Source: Roridomyces roridus (Eukaryota; Basidiomycota; Agaricomycetes; Agaricales; Mycenaceae). Taken from it: 22,557 nucleotides of DNA. The notes beneath the pieces were generated by a model, which was given only the letters and a program-made list of their open reading frames with translations, searched no databases and was not told the origin of the DNA. Numbering within the stretch: the first letter of the stretch is position 1; each line of letters opens with the position of its first letter. The stretch spans positions 1 through 22,557 of the forward strand of contig JARKIF010000387.1 in assembly GCA_029378245.1 (NCBI GenBank). The letters run 5' to 3'. The position numbers and the translations under genes were made by a program. Shown one piece after another: positions 1 to 9,850 of the stretch.

Positions 1-862
1 CGGCGCTGTGGAGTTCGATGCAAGTGGTGCTCGATGATGACCAGCTAGACATCGTCCACGAGCAACAGCTCAGGCTGCTTGAGATCTGGCTCAAACGGTC
101 CAGAAACTGCCCCCTGTCCATCCGACTCGCGGATACACGCCTGCTCCCGGTGTCAGCATCGTTCGCCACTACCAAGTTCGTCGAGGCGATCCTTCGCCAC
201 GCTTCACGTTGGCAACACGTCGAGATTGAGGTACCTTACGAGAACCTCCGTGCCCTCTCAGCACCCATGCCGCTTCTCCGCAGCATAGGTGTTGGTCCAA
301 TTGAGGGAATCCTACCAGACACTACACCGTCGGCAACGGCGGTGAGGATGTTCGCATCAGCACCGAATCTCAAGACGGTGTTGCTCGCGGCGCGAGTCAA
401 CTCTTTCACGATCATTCTTCCCTGGTCTCAAATCACCACCCTCACTGCCAGTGTGTATGTTCCCGAGCGATTCATGTGCTGCATCAAACCACCGCTCTCG
501 AGACGTGCACGCTCTCCATTTTCGACCAGAAGGACCCTGTATCAGGCCTCTTCCATCGTCCCACCTCTACCAGTTCGCGCCTTGACTCTCCGTTGGGCAT
601 CCGCGCCCAACAGTCCCGAGGACGATACAGTGCAGCTCGTCAACGCCTCACCCTCCCCGCGCTGGATACCCTCCAGGTCTCGGAAGTTCTTTTGGGTTCA
701 GATCCTATCGCTGCGCTCTCCCGATTGCGTCCCCAGGGATATCCGCGCAAAATGGAGATCCTCGAAGCGCGGTTATCACTTGACGTATACAAGGCAGCAT
801 TCCCCAATGCGGACCTCAGTGTCAGTGTAGCGGAGGTGTCGGACACGGAATCAGAGTATTAA
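1..862 (+). pseudogene. F-box/LRR-type protein, 3' part, frame-disrupted
   Basis: This is the C-terminal part of a basidiomycete F-box-like protein with leucine-rich repeats. The frame is open through the left edge of the window (reading ALWSS before the Met at 18), so the gene starts outside. The pattern LEIWLKRSRNCPLSIRL, then a residue block RWQHVEIEVP, PLLRSI, FASAPNLKTVLL and ILPWSQITTL is the usual order in this family (short LRR units after an F-box). At about 470-476 the coding sense moves to another frame, where HQTTALETCTLSIFD continues it. Around 560-640 the sense seems to return to the first frame (LTLRWASAPNSPEDDTVQLV). From about 648 it moves again (LPALDTLQVSEVLLGSD) and runs to the stop at 860-862, ending in an acidic tail DTESEY. 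The family role would be substrate recognition for an SCF ubiquitin ligase, but this copy has at least two to three frame changes and no intron-like junctions at those points. It is probably a pseudogene, or it contains assembly indels. Confidence 0.7.
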
Positions 863-1199
863 ATAACATGGACACCCAACTTCGTATGATCATGATCGGG
901 CAAGGTCGAGGCAAAACGGATGAGTGAGATCGACAGCACGTCCGCCAGGGCCCAAGACCTGAGGGGCCGGCTATATGCGGGCCATTGTTGGGAAGCTGCT
1001 CAGACATACCCATGGAATTTAACAGACGATGCCCTCGCGGAAGTCATCAATCAAGCAGTCAGATTGGTCCATATCGTTACTGGAACTGGCCCGATAGCAA
1101 AGCACCGAGGTAATTTGAATCAGGGCAACCGCTGACTTGCATCCCGTTCAATCCAATACTGCAGAGCTAAGATCATGAGAACGATATGAACGGGACGCA
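863..1199. other. Intergenic, no supported gene
   Basis: This stretch lies between the stop of the left F-box gene and the stop of the next, oppositely oriented F-box gene, so it holds two 3' flanks facing each other. A plus-strand reading frame from the ATG at 920 to 1135 (71 codons) has no recognisable family and no splice partner, and I do not call it. No repeat or terminator-like structure is evident. Confidence 0.5.
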
Positions 1200-2111
1200 T
1201 CAACACGACTTACGATCTGTCAGATCTCCTCTCCTCCTTCGGTCGATAAACGCCTCGGCCCTTGCCCAATAGTCCTCCCCAGTCAATGCGCCTTGGTGCC
1301 AATCTCTTATATACTCGTCACACGCCATCCAAACGAAACGCATGTCTTGGGTGAGTTCGTCGGATATCTGCACTCGTACGGGCGACGACGAGGGCATCAC
1401 GAGTGCCAGCACGCGGAGGGAAGCACTGCCCGAAGCACGCTCGGAAGCAAAGGGAGGAACCCATCGTCGTTGAACGCTAGGTGCGTCAGATTGGGGATCA
1501 GGGCGAGGTTGGACCAACTGCCATCCGGAAGGTCGCGTGGGCTGTCGAAAATCTCGAGATGCGTTATTTGGAGGAACAAGGAGTGTGTAAAGTCGACGGT
1601 GTTGTTCTGGAATATGTCTGTGATGTGGTAGTGAAGGCGCTTTAGGCGCAAAGCACCGACAAGATCCAGGGATGTTCCTAGATTTGTGAGTAACCAGAGA
1701 TCATGGACGGAGAGGCAGTTGGAGAGGAGGAAATGCGCCAACTCCTGGTCGATTTGGAGAAGACATAGATGCTGGACGCTGGTTTGGAGGACGGAAGGAG
1801 GTATCGCAAAGATCTGTGAGAAAGCATGGTCGTCTTGGTACGGATATTGGCTTGCGCCGTGTAGACCCGCTCGGGACGCGTACCAAGTTTTAGGGTCGGT
1901 GAGAAGAAGCACACGATATAGAAGTGGTTCCACCCTGAAAAGATTGGTGAGTGAAGGAAAGGTCAGAGAAAAGTACTACACACCATGCTTTCACTCGCCA
2001 AGCGACCAACATCAGCCTCGGAATGGACAGTGGCCGGGTGTATGCTGCCAGCTCAAAGATGACTCGTTCGAGCTCCGGTGGCAGGAGCGCTTGGGTTGAA
2101 TGTTCGACCAT
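1200..2111 (-). pseudogene. F-box-type protein with one intron and one frameshift
   Basis: Minus-strand gene. The start is the ATG at 2111, giving MVEHSTQALLPPELERVIFE, a typical basidiomycete F-box-like start (PPELEREIFE, then LMLVAWRVKAW and VEPLLYRVLLL). A 49-nt intron at 1935-1983 (gtgtgt...tttcag) joins KAW to VEPLLYR in phase. Exon 2 runs to the stop at 1200-1202 (end DLTDRKSC) and carries LRR-like text such as HDLWLLTNLGTSLDLVGALRLKRLHYHITDIF (positions about 1740-1620). At about 1416-1440 the frame slips: SVLRAVLPS gives way to SLRVLALVMPSSS. Exons sum to 863 nt, so one lost base accounts exactly for a 287-residue protein. Role by family: substrate-binding subunit of an SCF ubiquitin ligase. 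The lesion may be a recent pseudogenising deletion or a sequencing indel. Confidence 0.75.
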
Positions 2112-2406
2112 TAGGGGCCGTGAGGATGATGGTGGTCGGGAGCAAGAGGGATTTGATGTGACGCGTGACTGGTTGCCGGTCGGCAAGTTCAAGAACGGCC
2201 GCGGCGTACGGTTGTTTGTTAGCTCAAATTTGTCCGGGGACAATGAGACCCGTCTGAAAAAGTCAATGGGCCAGTGGTGAGGATTGGGCCAGGAGAATAA
2301 AGAGCGAGTGGGAAAGCTTCATCTGCGCATCCGGGAGTCGAACCCAAAACGCCATCCACGTTACATTTCCGGAATCATAAGTAGTATTCAACTCAGCATT
2401 GCCATC

Positions 2407-3746
2407 CTACGCCGAAAACCCAACAACAAACCACTCCACAATCCCCTGCGTAATACTCCCCAGCCTCTCATCGCTCAATCCCACGTTGAAATCAAGCATC
2501 GGGTCTTCATGCAACCCTCCCTCCTGGATCATCAGCTCTACCTTCGCATTATTCTTCGCATCGATATCATCCCGACGTGCAAAGGCGACGATATGATCGT
2601 AGAGCCCCTCGCAATCGCCAGCCGTAATCAAAACGCGGTCCACGACGGTATGCATCTCGTCGAACCACCCACTAGGGGCTTTGGCGGGTTCCAAATACGC
2701 TGAAGCCGACGCCGACAACCGCGGGAGCTCGGCGAGGTGCGCTCCGCCCCACTGGGCGGCGGTGGCACGGCTGAGAAAGTCGATGCCGTCGTTTTTGGAC
2801 CAGGATTCCGAGTCGGCGGTGAGCGAGACCCAGGGGGAGATGGCGCAGATTCCGGCTATGGGGCCGGAGAGTTGGAGTTTATGAGAATCCAGGCCAGCGT
2901 CGCCATGCATGATGTGCGAGACAAATTGGAAGGCGAAGTTAGCGCCGGCCGAATCGCCTGAGATGATGAGTCTCTTGGGCGGGAGGCCGGCGGAGAGGAG
3001 GGTGGTTATTGCGAGGAGGGTTTGCTCGAGTTGCGTCGGGAAGGTCGCGAATGGGGCCAGGGCTGCGTGTAATTATTCAGCTCGGAAGGGAAGGAAATTG
3101 GCAGAATTTGCGTACAATATTGCAGGAGTGCAACACCAACCATGATACCCTGCTTTTCCAACTCCAATTGAATGTATCGGTAGAACGCGAGCATGTAACC
3201 CGAGCATGTAACCCGTCACCGGGAGAAAATACCCACCACCTGCTATTAGTAAGTCACCGAATATTGAACCGAAAGCATGCATACCGTGGAGGACTAGAAG
3301 AACTCTGTCCATGCGCTTGGGTCCGATCCACAACAGCTTCGCATCCTCACCAAGTTCATCCACTACCACCTCAAGCCCCTCCCGCTCGGTCCATGTTTTG
3401 TAGACAGAGTCGGTCGTCCCAAGGACGTACTGCAGTTGCGCCGTGGTCAGGTGAGAGCTCAAGTACCGCAGGCTGTGGTCGCCCAGGATGCGTTTCATGG
3501 GTTTCGTGGCCTTGAAGGAGTGGGCGAGCGCCGTCCATGCCAGAATGACCGCTGCAAGACAGTGTGAGATGCGTTGAGACTGCGCGACACTACGCACGGA
3601 GTGGGAGGAGGACTCCGACCAATGCCATGAGAGACAACAATGATATTCTTCCGTACTTGGACTGCGTCGTAGAGGGCATTTTGTGAGTGGTGGCTTTGGA
3701 GGAGGGAAGCGGCTTGCTTTGTCGGCGTTTTAAACAGTTCCATCAT
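2407..3746 (-). pseudogene. HSL-type alpha/beta-hydrolase (esterase), broken by a 13-nt duplication
   Basis: Four-exon minus-strand gene: exons 3746-3620, 3551-3285, 3239-3116 and 3062-2407; introns of 68, 45 and 53 nt. It starts at tandem ATGs (3746/3743). Residues about 30-55 are hydrophobic (IIVVSHGIAVILAWTALAHS), suggesting a membrane anchor, as in arylacetamide-deacetylase/steryl-acetyl-hydrolase relatives. The oxyanion-hole motif HGGGY is created by splicing of intron 2. The Ser nucleophile lies in GDSAG (about residue 206), the probable Asp in ITAGDCEGLYD and the His in GGLHEDPM, so the catalytic triad looks complete. The frame is broken in exon 3 by a perfect 13-nt tandem duplication (3189-3214). 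Exons total 1174 nt; subtracting 13 gives 1161, exactly 387 codons. It is otherwise a normal 386-residue esterase for small ester or acetyl substrates (exact substrate unknown). Confidence 0.85.
3189..3214 (-). repeat. 13-nt perfect tandem duplication inside esterase exon 3
   Basis: The 13-mer gagcatgtaaccc occurs twice back to back (3189-3201 and 3202-3214). On the coding (minus) strand it falls inside the sequence for VTGYML, and the extra copy shifts the frame by one. Removing one unit restores VTGYMLAFYRYIQLELEKQG, a natural continuation for this family. Confidence 0.9.
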
Positions 3747-3972
3747 GACGGACTGATCCCACGCGGACTTGTTTCCCGCGGTTCAAAACGCCGTCTCTAG
3801 TTATCTGAAACTGTTACATAACATGTTCAACCCGCTCCGTATTGGGATTGTAGACGGGGAAAGTTATGTAAAAAAAAACAGTCGGCGGTGGAAGAACGAA
3901 AAAGCGGTCTTCAACTCTATGCGAGACGATTGCCAGTAATCGAGGTTAAAGTTCGGCCGTGCCTAGTGTGAA

Positions 3973-5052
3973 TTACATGAGCGAATAAACTGTTGGATAC
4001 GCATCAAACAGAAACCAGCGGAGCCCCGAACAACCTGGGGGCGTCGGCCAGCTAAGTTGAAGGACAGGAGAAAAGTGAGCTCACGTCCTTGAGGCTTGTA
4101 CACCTACCAAAATCGAACGGAGGTCCAGGCTGGCGTATGCGCTGAGAGAAAAATGTGGAGTTATCGGGAACATCGACTGAACTGTGGCTGCTGGTACAAA
4201 ATAGACGCTTGGACTTACCGACATATGCTTGGAGGAGGAATTGAACCTCGACTATCTCGAACTCGGCGCCATCGATTTCGCTCCTGCAGGTGAGAGGGTG
4301 GCTATCAGTAGGTAGCTGCACATTTCATTTGAGACTCAACTTGCACGACCGATATTGTGGGTCACGCGAGCCGGAGAAAAGAATGTCAAAGAGAAAAAGT
4401 TAGAAGAGAAAACGCGGCAACGCCCATACCTCTAGGTGGAATCGAACCACCGTTGCTGATCATGAGAGGCTGGGCGAATTAAGTACCTCCTGAGATCCTG
4501 AGAGACAGAATTGCGAACCAACAACAGGAGGATGCTTGCAACTTACAGGATCCGGATTTGTCTCTGCAGAAAATAGGCGGATGGCAGAAAAAGGCGTATA
4601 GCATGGACAAGTAAGTACCTCGTCACTGGAACTCCGAGGTATCGTTGTATAGGACTGTACGCATCCACCGAGTGTCCTCTGCCCGATTGAATAGTAGTCA
4701 CTGAGTAGTGTGCGACTGGTAAGTAGTACACATTTAAGTATCAGCGGCTGCAAGCAAGCAAAAAGAAATGCGCACGCCGAACCTGCAGTGTGCGCCGAGT
4801 CCCGTTATCCGTGGAACTTGGAGTCGAGCAGAAACAAGAATATACTGAGGCGTTTGAGGGATGTCAGAAAAGGCTCATCAATAAAAAGGAAAAAGCCATA
4901 CCACTAAACTCCAAATGCGTCCGGGAGGAATTGAACCCGCGCCGGGGCACGAACATCCGAAATCGAATAGAGCTTCTCTCGGATATGGGCTGATCTGACA
5001 GCTCGCCTGTCACGCTTCGGCGCCGTTGGCACCTGGTTTCAAATCGGCGCAC
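3973..5052 (-). pseudogene. Unidentified multi-microexon gene, decayed
   Basis: Minus-strand stretch with a chain of good splice signals and natural-looking short exons, but no family I recognise. Candidate exons: to 4902 (GELSDQPISERSSIRFRMFV; donor gtatgg); 4844-4783 (62 nt; YILVSARLQVPRITGLGAHC in one frame); from 4715 or 4747 to 4619 (VAHYSVTTIQSGRGHSVDAY in one frame; donor gtactt); about 4500-4430 (RPASHDQQRWFDST, then an in-frame TAG; donor gtatgg); 4283-4219 (SEIDGAEFEIVEVQFLLQAY); 4141-4108; and 4051-3973 ending at TAA. The last three exons join in consistent phase. The earlier exons cannot be joined without a stop in any phase I tried, so the gene appears mutated. Function is unknown. 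No catalytic motif, signal peptide or membrane segment is visible. Confidence 0.35.
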
Positions 5053-5171
5053 CTGATTTCAAATTGGCCCAGCTCGCTTCGAAAGCCGGCCCGCCCCCCT
5101 CTAAAACTCTTTTCCCTCCTTGTCTCAGACCAACCCTTTTGCAAATTGGATGACTGACTGCCCGATCTCAG

Positions 5172-5823
5172 GTTGTTCCCGGTGCCGTCCAGCTCCACCA
5201 CCACCACCACCACCACCGTGCCCTCAAGCGGGACGAACCTCGCGCCTATCCTGATCGTCGTGCTCGGCGCTCTACTTTTCATCATCGCCGTTTGTTTGAG
5301 CCCTCTCTGTTGTCGAGGCGCCCGTCGCGCGGAACAAACTCAGGAAGACGCCGAGGAGGACGCAAACAGCCAGGACGACCCCAGCATCTGGTGGACTCAG
5401 GATACGGACGATTCGCACACGATTTACTCGGATTCCGATTCCTCACAGCAGTCGCAGCAGTCCCACTCACACCATCACGGCGTCCCGCCGTCTTATTCGC
5501 CTCGGGCTCCATCTAATTCGCCTTCTCCATCCTACTATACTCTGCCTCGCCCTGCACATATCCTTGTGCCTGACGTCCACATCGGTTCCACAACCGCCGC
5601 CAATCCCCGCGCGGCGTCATCGACCGTTCCCTCACGTGCCGTTGGTCGATTTCCAACTTTATACACGCCCACTTGGCCTCGACCGCGTCGCGACTCCCAC
5701 TCCAGCGCCACCATCGCCATGACACACGCCAGTGCTCTTCCCGCTGACAACTTCTCATTCCCGATTCCGGGGACATACGACGAGGCCACAAGCGCCTACA
5801 AGTGCGAGACGTTCAACCTGTGA
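5172..5823 (+). CDS. Single-pass membrane protein, C-terminal exon (N-terminus not found)
   Basis: A long open frame begins after an acceptor-like ctcag (5167-5171) and ends with TGA at 5821-5823. It reads a Ser/Thr-rich stalk with a run of seven Thr encoded by a CCA/ACC microsatellite, then one hydrophobic helix (NLAPILIVVLGALLFIIAVC, about residues 24-43 of the exon), a dibasic/cysteine stop-transfer (CCRGARR), and an acidic, then Ser/Pro/His-rich cytoplasmic tail ending AYKCETFNL. This architecture (secreted domain, Thr-rich linker, one helix, low-complexity tail) is common among fungal surface or Mid2-like sensor proteins, but no specific family is recognisable. An in-frame TGA sits just upstream at 5155, so an upstream exon with a signal peptide is required. 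None is evident in the preceding 150 nt, and the gene may be 5'-truncated. The stop overlaps a gtgagt donor, so a further exon is possible. Confidence 0.55.
5195..5218 (+). repeat. CCA trinucleotide microsatellite in coding sequence
   Basis: Eight CCA units in a row; read in the gene's frame they give a poly-Thr run directly before the membrane helix. The length is likely variable between strains. Confidence 0.85.
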
Positions 5824-5859
5824 GTTCCAACACCCCGCGCAGAGGCGGCATAACTCAAG

Positions 5860-7918
5860 ATGAGGCTCACCAGAAATACCACCGTGGAAAAGTTGAAGGT
5901 GCAATGCGCCAAGCTCAAAATCACCCCCGGCCAACTCGGCAAACAAGACCTCCAGCAAACGTTGAAAACTTTCGCATCCGAGCCGACCTCGTTTTGGCAC
6001 GCACGGTGTGTAGCTCCAGTCCTCGTGTCGTAACGTAACTAGATGTATCCTCAGGCTTGAGCCCGGTGCGACCAACTCACATCAAAACAAACGAAAACGC
6101 GCGGATCAAAACTCCCTTGATAACCCGGGCAAAAGCAAACAAAGCCGCATCGACTCGACCTCGCGTCGGGAGGTCCTGATACTCACCTCCGCGGTGAACG
6201 GCACGAGGGTCCCAAGACCAACGACCGACCGCTCGAAAGATAATCGTGCAGAGGTGGACATCGAAGAGACCCAAGCCTGGGTGCGTATCGTACCCGTCCT
6301 TCCGCAAGTCGACGAATGAATAACTGTTCGTCTCTTAGGCCGATAACTACATTCAAGGACGCCCGTACCAACCACCAAGCGCCAGTGGACGTGATGGGAA
6401 CGCGCCTGTGAGCCCTTCTTTGCGCGCTGCGGTGCAGCAGTAAAAGCTTCTGATTCACGGTCACTCAGTCCGCCGCTCCCCCCATGTCGCTACAGGCACA
6501 AATGCAGCAAAACGCGGACGCTCTCACAGAGCTGACCAGGGATGTAAAACATTTGCTCGGCTCGTCCCGCGTCATCCTTCCAGGCACAGGCACTGCCAGC
6601 GTGACCTACCCCGCGCCGGACGCGACCTACCCCGCGCCGGACGTGTCCTACCCGCGCCAAACGTGTCCTACCCCGCGCCAAACGTGTCCTACCCCGCGCC
6701 AAACGTGTCCTGCCCTCCGAACGTGACCTACCCGGCGCCCATCGCCCAGCCTGGGTTCACAGCCTTTGCCGAGTCTGGCTCGTCCACGTCCATGCCGCAT
6801 CGGGAGATGGTTCCTGGGGCGACGTTTGGGCCTGTCAATCCCGGTAGCTCTTGGCCGTCCGCACGCCTACCTCCATCTCACGGGGCGCAATATCCTCTGG
6901 CGGCAGATCCTTTTGCACGCGACTCGATGACGGGCGTTTCGCTTTTGGGCTCTGCAACCGCCGCGTCCGCTCCGCTCATGGCACCTGAGCCAGCCCATTC
7001 CGCCATGCCCAGAAGAACGCCCGTGCCAGTAAACCAGACATCGATGCATGTCGATGTCCCCGCCTCCAAGCCCCTTTCAGCGAGGTCGCTGATGCCGACG
7101 AGCTCCAACACCCCGCCTTCGAATCTCTCCTGTATGCTCATCGTGACGGTCAAGGACGGGAACGGATACAAGCAGGAAACCCTTGTTTTCAATAAAGATG
7201 ATATTACGGATCCCCCCAACCTCTGCTTCAGTCAAGGCACTGGCCGCGAGGGCGTGGCGGCCTTGGCGGCTTTCTGGACGGCTGCTCCAGGCGCTCCGTG
7301 GCATACGCTGACTGACGCTGAGAAGCTCGACCGACTGCCTGCGATTAAGGGGCACGCGATACCGATCAATTTGTGGAAAGACCTCTATGGGTATCTTTCC
7401 GGCTCCAAAGACCGTCCCAGAACGTGGGAAACTGCGGGGCGTCGGGTGTTGGAGAATAAGGTAAAGCAGGTGGCTCTTATTCAATGGGCTTGTTCTAATC
7501 GGTCTTGGTCCAGCCCGTCTTCGACGAATGGGAACGTTCCGCAAATGACGAAGTCTTCTGGGCCCAGTTTCCCGGCAAGATGCCCAAATCGGTGCTGAGC
7601 TTTGTCCAGGTGCGCCAAACGTTGCAAGCGCAGAGGACGACACGGGATAGGCGAGACTACGCGGAGGCAATCTTGCGTTATCCTCTCGATTCCACAGAGT
7701 TTGCGAACCTGTTCAAACAGGTAGGTTCGTCGAAACCTCTCACGAAAAGCAGCACCATCGCAGAACGGTACCGGGAGTTGTTGGTGAAGGATGTCAAAAA
7801 GCGTTCAGATTTTAACCACCTTTTCTGTTATCATGGCAGGCTAGGCCGGAGGATCATGAAGGACCCTGTTCACATTCTCGATAGATTGGCCGAACTGCGC
7901 AGAGATGGACTTGCCTAG
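5860..7918 (+). pseudogene. Probable nuclear protein with SAP-like N-terminus, five exons, one 1-nt frameshift
   Basis: Exons 5860-6005, 6055-6280, 6339-6407, 6469-7460 and 7514-7918; introns of 49, 58, 61 and 53 nt with clean GT...AG ends, all in phase. The N-terminus VEKLKVQCAKLKITPGQLGK followed by DLQQTLKTFA resembles a SAP helix-extended-helix DNA-binding motif (inference). A nuclear-localisation-like NKRKRAD follows at about residues 60-66. The middle holds a heptapeptide repeat (Y-P-A-P-[DN]-[VA]-[ST], 6601-6740), then a Pro/Ser-rich linker. The C-terminal 250 residues (from LSCMLIVTVKDGNGYKQETL to HILDRLAELRRDGLA) are globular-looking but unrecognised. In the fourth repeat unit CCC replaces CCCC (6651-6653), shifting the frame. 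Adding one base gives 1839 nt, exactly 612 residues plus stop. This is either a sequencing/assembly error or a slippage mutation. Confidence 0.65.
6601..6740 (+). repeat. 21-bp tandem repeat encoding YPAP heptapeptides
   Basis: About six to seven units of 21 nt (consensus gtgtcctaccccgcgccaaac) encode Y-P-A-P-[DN]-[VA]-[ST]. The unit at about 6642-6661 is 20 nt long because it has one C fewer, and the sixth unit is shortened. The frame before the short unit reads VTYPAPDATYPAPDVSYP; after it the same heptapeptide continues in the next frame. Confidence 0.9.
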
Positions 7919-8149
7919 TATTTCAATAACCATGTACATATACTTGTCCAATGACATTTGTCGATCTTGTGAAATAAGACCATGTTCCTACTGCCGACAG
8001 GATACGATTGTTCATCTGCGATGGAGATCGAGGATGGAAAAGAGGTTGGCAGAGGTTGGCCGAGGTAGCACGTTGCCAGCGGACGTTCTGCATCTCCAAT
8101 CTTCAACACGCTGTGTGGGCGCACGGAGGAGCGCTGGACTGATACGCCA
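7919..8149. other. Intergenic
   Basis: Between the stop of the SAP-like gene and the first copy of the dispersed repeat. No gene, promoter or structural element can be supported here. A plus-strand open frame runs through it into the repeat but has no coding character. Confidence 0.4.
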
Positions 8150-8466
8150 TCAGTGGCAGCTCTCGCAAGCTCTGCGTTGCCAATATTCATGTCGACGGTC
8201 ACCGGCTCTTACATACTGGGAGCACTGGCCCAAAACAATCTCATCCAAAGCATCAAGACGAAATACTTGAATCGCATCTTCAGATAAACATGCGATGTAA
8301 TCCAACCTCTACCGATCCCATGAGGCTCTTTTGAGCGTACAGATTGAACCAAGAAAAATGTATGGGGTTTCTTACCTCCTGCGCATTGTTCATCCGGACG
8401 GTATGGACCGCCAGCTGAGCGATGGCGCGGTGAGGGAAAGATCTCGCACTCGAGGATCCTTAGCAC
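8150..8466 (-). repeat. Dispersed repeat copy A (fragment of a minus-strand gene)
   Basis: The most diverged of three related segments (A here, B 9840-10212, C 12835-13985). On the minus strand A contains coding-like exons shared with C: HRAIAQLAVHTVRMNNAQ ending at a clean gcag|gtaaga donor (about 8440-8388), then, after an acceptor-like gtag near 8305, RLDYIACLSEDAIQVFRLDA and DEIVLGQCSQYVRAG (about 8300-8200). This implies that the repeat is a duplicated piece of a protein-coding gene. The family is not recognised. Homology with C stops near 8466 (cttagca), where the Argonaute relic begins. Confidence 0.6.
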
Positions 8467-8541
8467 AAGTCAAGCACTATTGCGAGGAGAATATAGACAC
8501 ATTGGGAAAAAGAAGAGGTCGTAATCTTCGAGACTACCAAT

Positions 8542-9850
8542 GTGAGTCGCCACACCCTTCTAGAAGGAAACATCAACGGAAGAAAAAAAACATGGAGAGC
8601 AGAAAACGAACGGTGATATACCAAAATGCTTGATAGGTGTCAGTACCGCCCTCGGGCAAGATGACGACCATCAAGCTCGGGCACCCCCTTCATCTTCTGT
8701 ACATAAGCAGCGCCGGAGTTCTTGAGCTGGTCGGCGATGTGCCCTTGGCCGTTCTCCCAAAACACAGAGCGAGCTTGCTGCCTATAGCAATGTGAGCTAC
8801 GATGAAGAAAAAATAAGAAAAGAAGAACGCACCGACATCCCGGCAGCTGGCGGGTAACCCGTCGATCATATCGTTTGCGGTGTTCTCGCTGAAGCGAGTC
8901 TGGATAAGATGAGGAGAAGAAAGAAGACAAAGAGAAGAGAGAACGAACCTGGTGCTCGCAGATCACCACCCAACGGTCGATTGAAAAAGGCTTGAAAAAC
9001 TTCTTGTCGACAATGTTACAAGCACCATCGCGGGGCGTCTGAGAAAAAAGTGAGCGGAAGAATGGAAAAGCAGGGGAAAAACGCACGATAGTCGACTGAC
9101 GCGATCCAGCACCATCGGAGGCTTCAAAATCCGCGCCTGAACTTGAGCGGACCAGCAGTGTGCTCGAGGTGCATCTCAAACTCGCGGACATACTCGGACT
9201 GTCCGTACACGAGGACCTGGAGACCACCAACGGTACTGTTGAGGTGTTCGACGGGTTTCTTGGTCGCAAAGTGGAGGACCTATCAAAGTGGTTGGGCGAA
9301 AGGTACTCTCACACCTGCTTGCGCATCAGCTGTGGCCGGGAGGAACCTTGCACAGATCTAACGAAAATATGTCAGGAAGGGGAGAAAAGGAACGAACCCA
9401 CAGGAATGACAGGAATGAGCGCGGCAGAGCTGATTACGAAAATCACGTCGGTGAACCAGAATGTTCTGCGTCGTAGCAAAGGACTCGGCGATTCGGGCTG
9501 GAACGTGAGAGCCGACGCGCTGCCGGCGTTGGTGTGGGTGGTGGTGAAGCGTCGGAAGCGGATGCACCCGCAGTCGGGGAGGCAGAACCCCAGAGCGTCG
9601 GAGTCGTTCCGGAGACGTCGACGTTGATGTTGATGAGCATCGAGGCGGATGTAGTAGCGACGCCCTAGAAAACGCGTCAGCTGTGAAAGAGGATGGAGAT
9701 GGATGACGCACATATGCAAGCTAAACATCCTTGGTCTCGCGCTGGTTCAGGGAACGCGTTGAAGGGTAGTTGAGCATGGGTTGCATGCGAATGACGACGT
9801 CGAGAGCGGTAATTGGGGTCTGCGTGTGCGAGGATGAAGGGGGAGGATGA
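8542..9850 (-). pseudogene. Argonaute relic (L1, PAZ-linked, L2/MID, edge of PIWI)
   Basis: Decayed small-RNA-binding Argonaute on the minus strand, read from high to low coordinates. L1: ITALDVVIRMQPMLNYP (about 9820-9760) and MLININVDVSGTT (about 9640-9600). PAZ end: DLCKVPPG, then QLMRKQ two bases out of frame (about 9366-9320). Exon from 9279: VLHFATKKPVEHL and YGQSEYVREFEMHLEH, then VQARILKPP and GAGSRQSTI in other frames. Exon 9038-8949 (exactly 30 codons): TPRDGACNIVDKKFF and IDRWVVICEHQ. Exon 8899-8833: ENTANDMIDGLPASCRDVG. Then ENGQGHIADQLKNSGAAYVQ and, one base out of frame, VVILPEGGTD (about 8780-8645). Last is KGVATH at 8559-8542. Original introns (gttcgt...tccag, gtgcgt...ctcag) are still visible. 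At least four frameshifts are present, the N-domain is not found, and the catalytic PIWI domain is absent. This is the relic of a QDE-2-like RNA-silencing gene. Confidence 0.85.

Noticed and set aside
920..1135. 71-codon plus-strand frame between the two F-box genes
   Set aside because: No recognisable family, no partner exons, no promoter; an open frame of this length is expected by chance.
4236..4251. tRNA T-arm-like sequences (ggaattgaacc, ggaatcgaacc, gagtcgaaccc) at about 2336, 4238, 4438 and 4928, which on the minus strand match the Pol III B-box
   Set aside because: At 4438 and 2336 a T-stem can form, but at none of the four sites could I find a matching 5' acceptor strand, D-arm or anticodon arm at the right distance, even allowing an intron. 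Three of the sites lie in plausible protein-coding exons (WFDS, VQF codons).
7691..7770. Additional intron (gtaggt...tcgcag, 43 nt) in the last exon of the SAP-like gene
   Set aside because: Removing 43 nt would shift the frame and cause early stops, whereas reading through keeps an open frame to the natural end.
9160..9627. Long plus-strand open frame of 155 codons
   Set aside because: It is antisense to the Argonaute relic, whose domain order is unmistakable on the minus strand; the plus reading has no family or splice structure.
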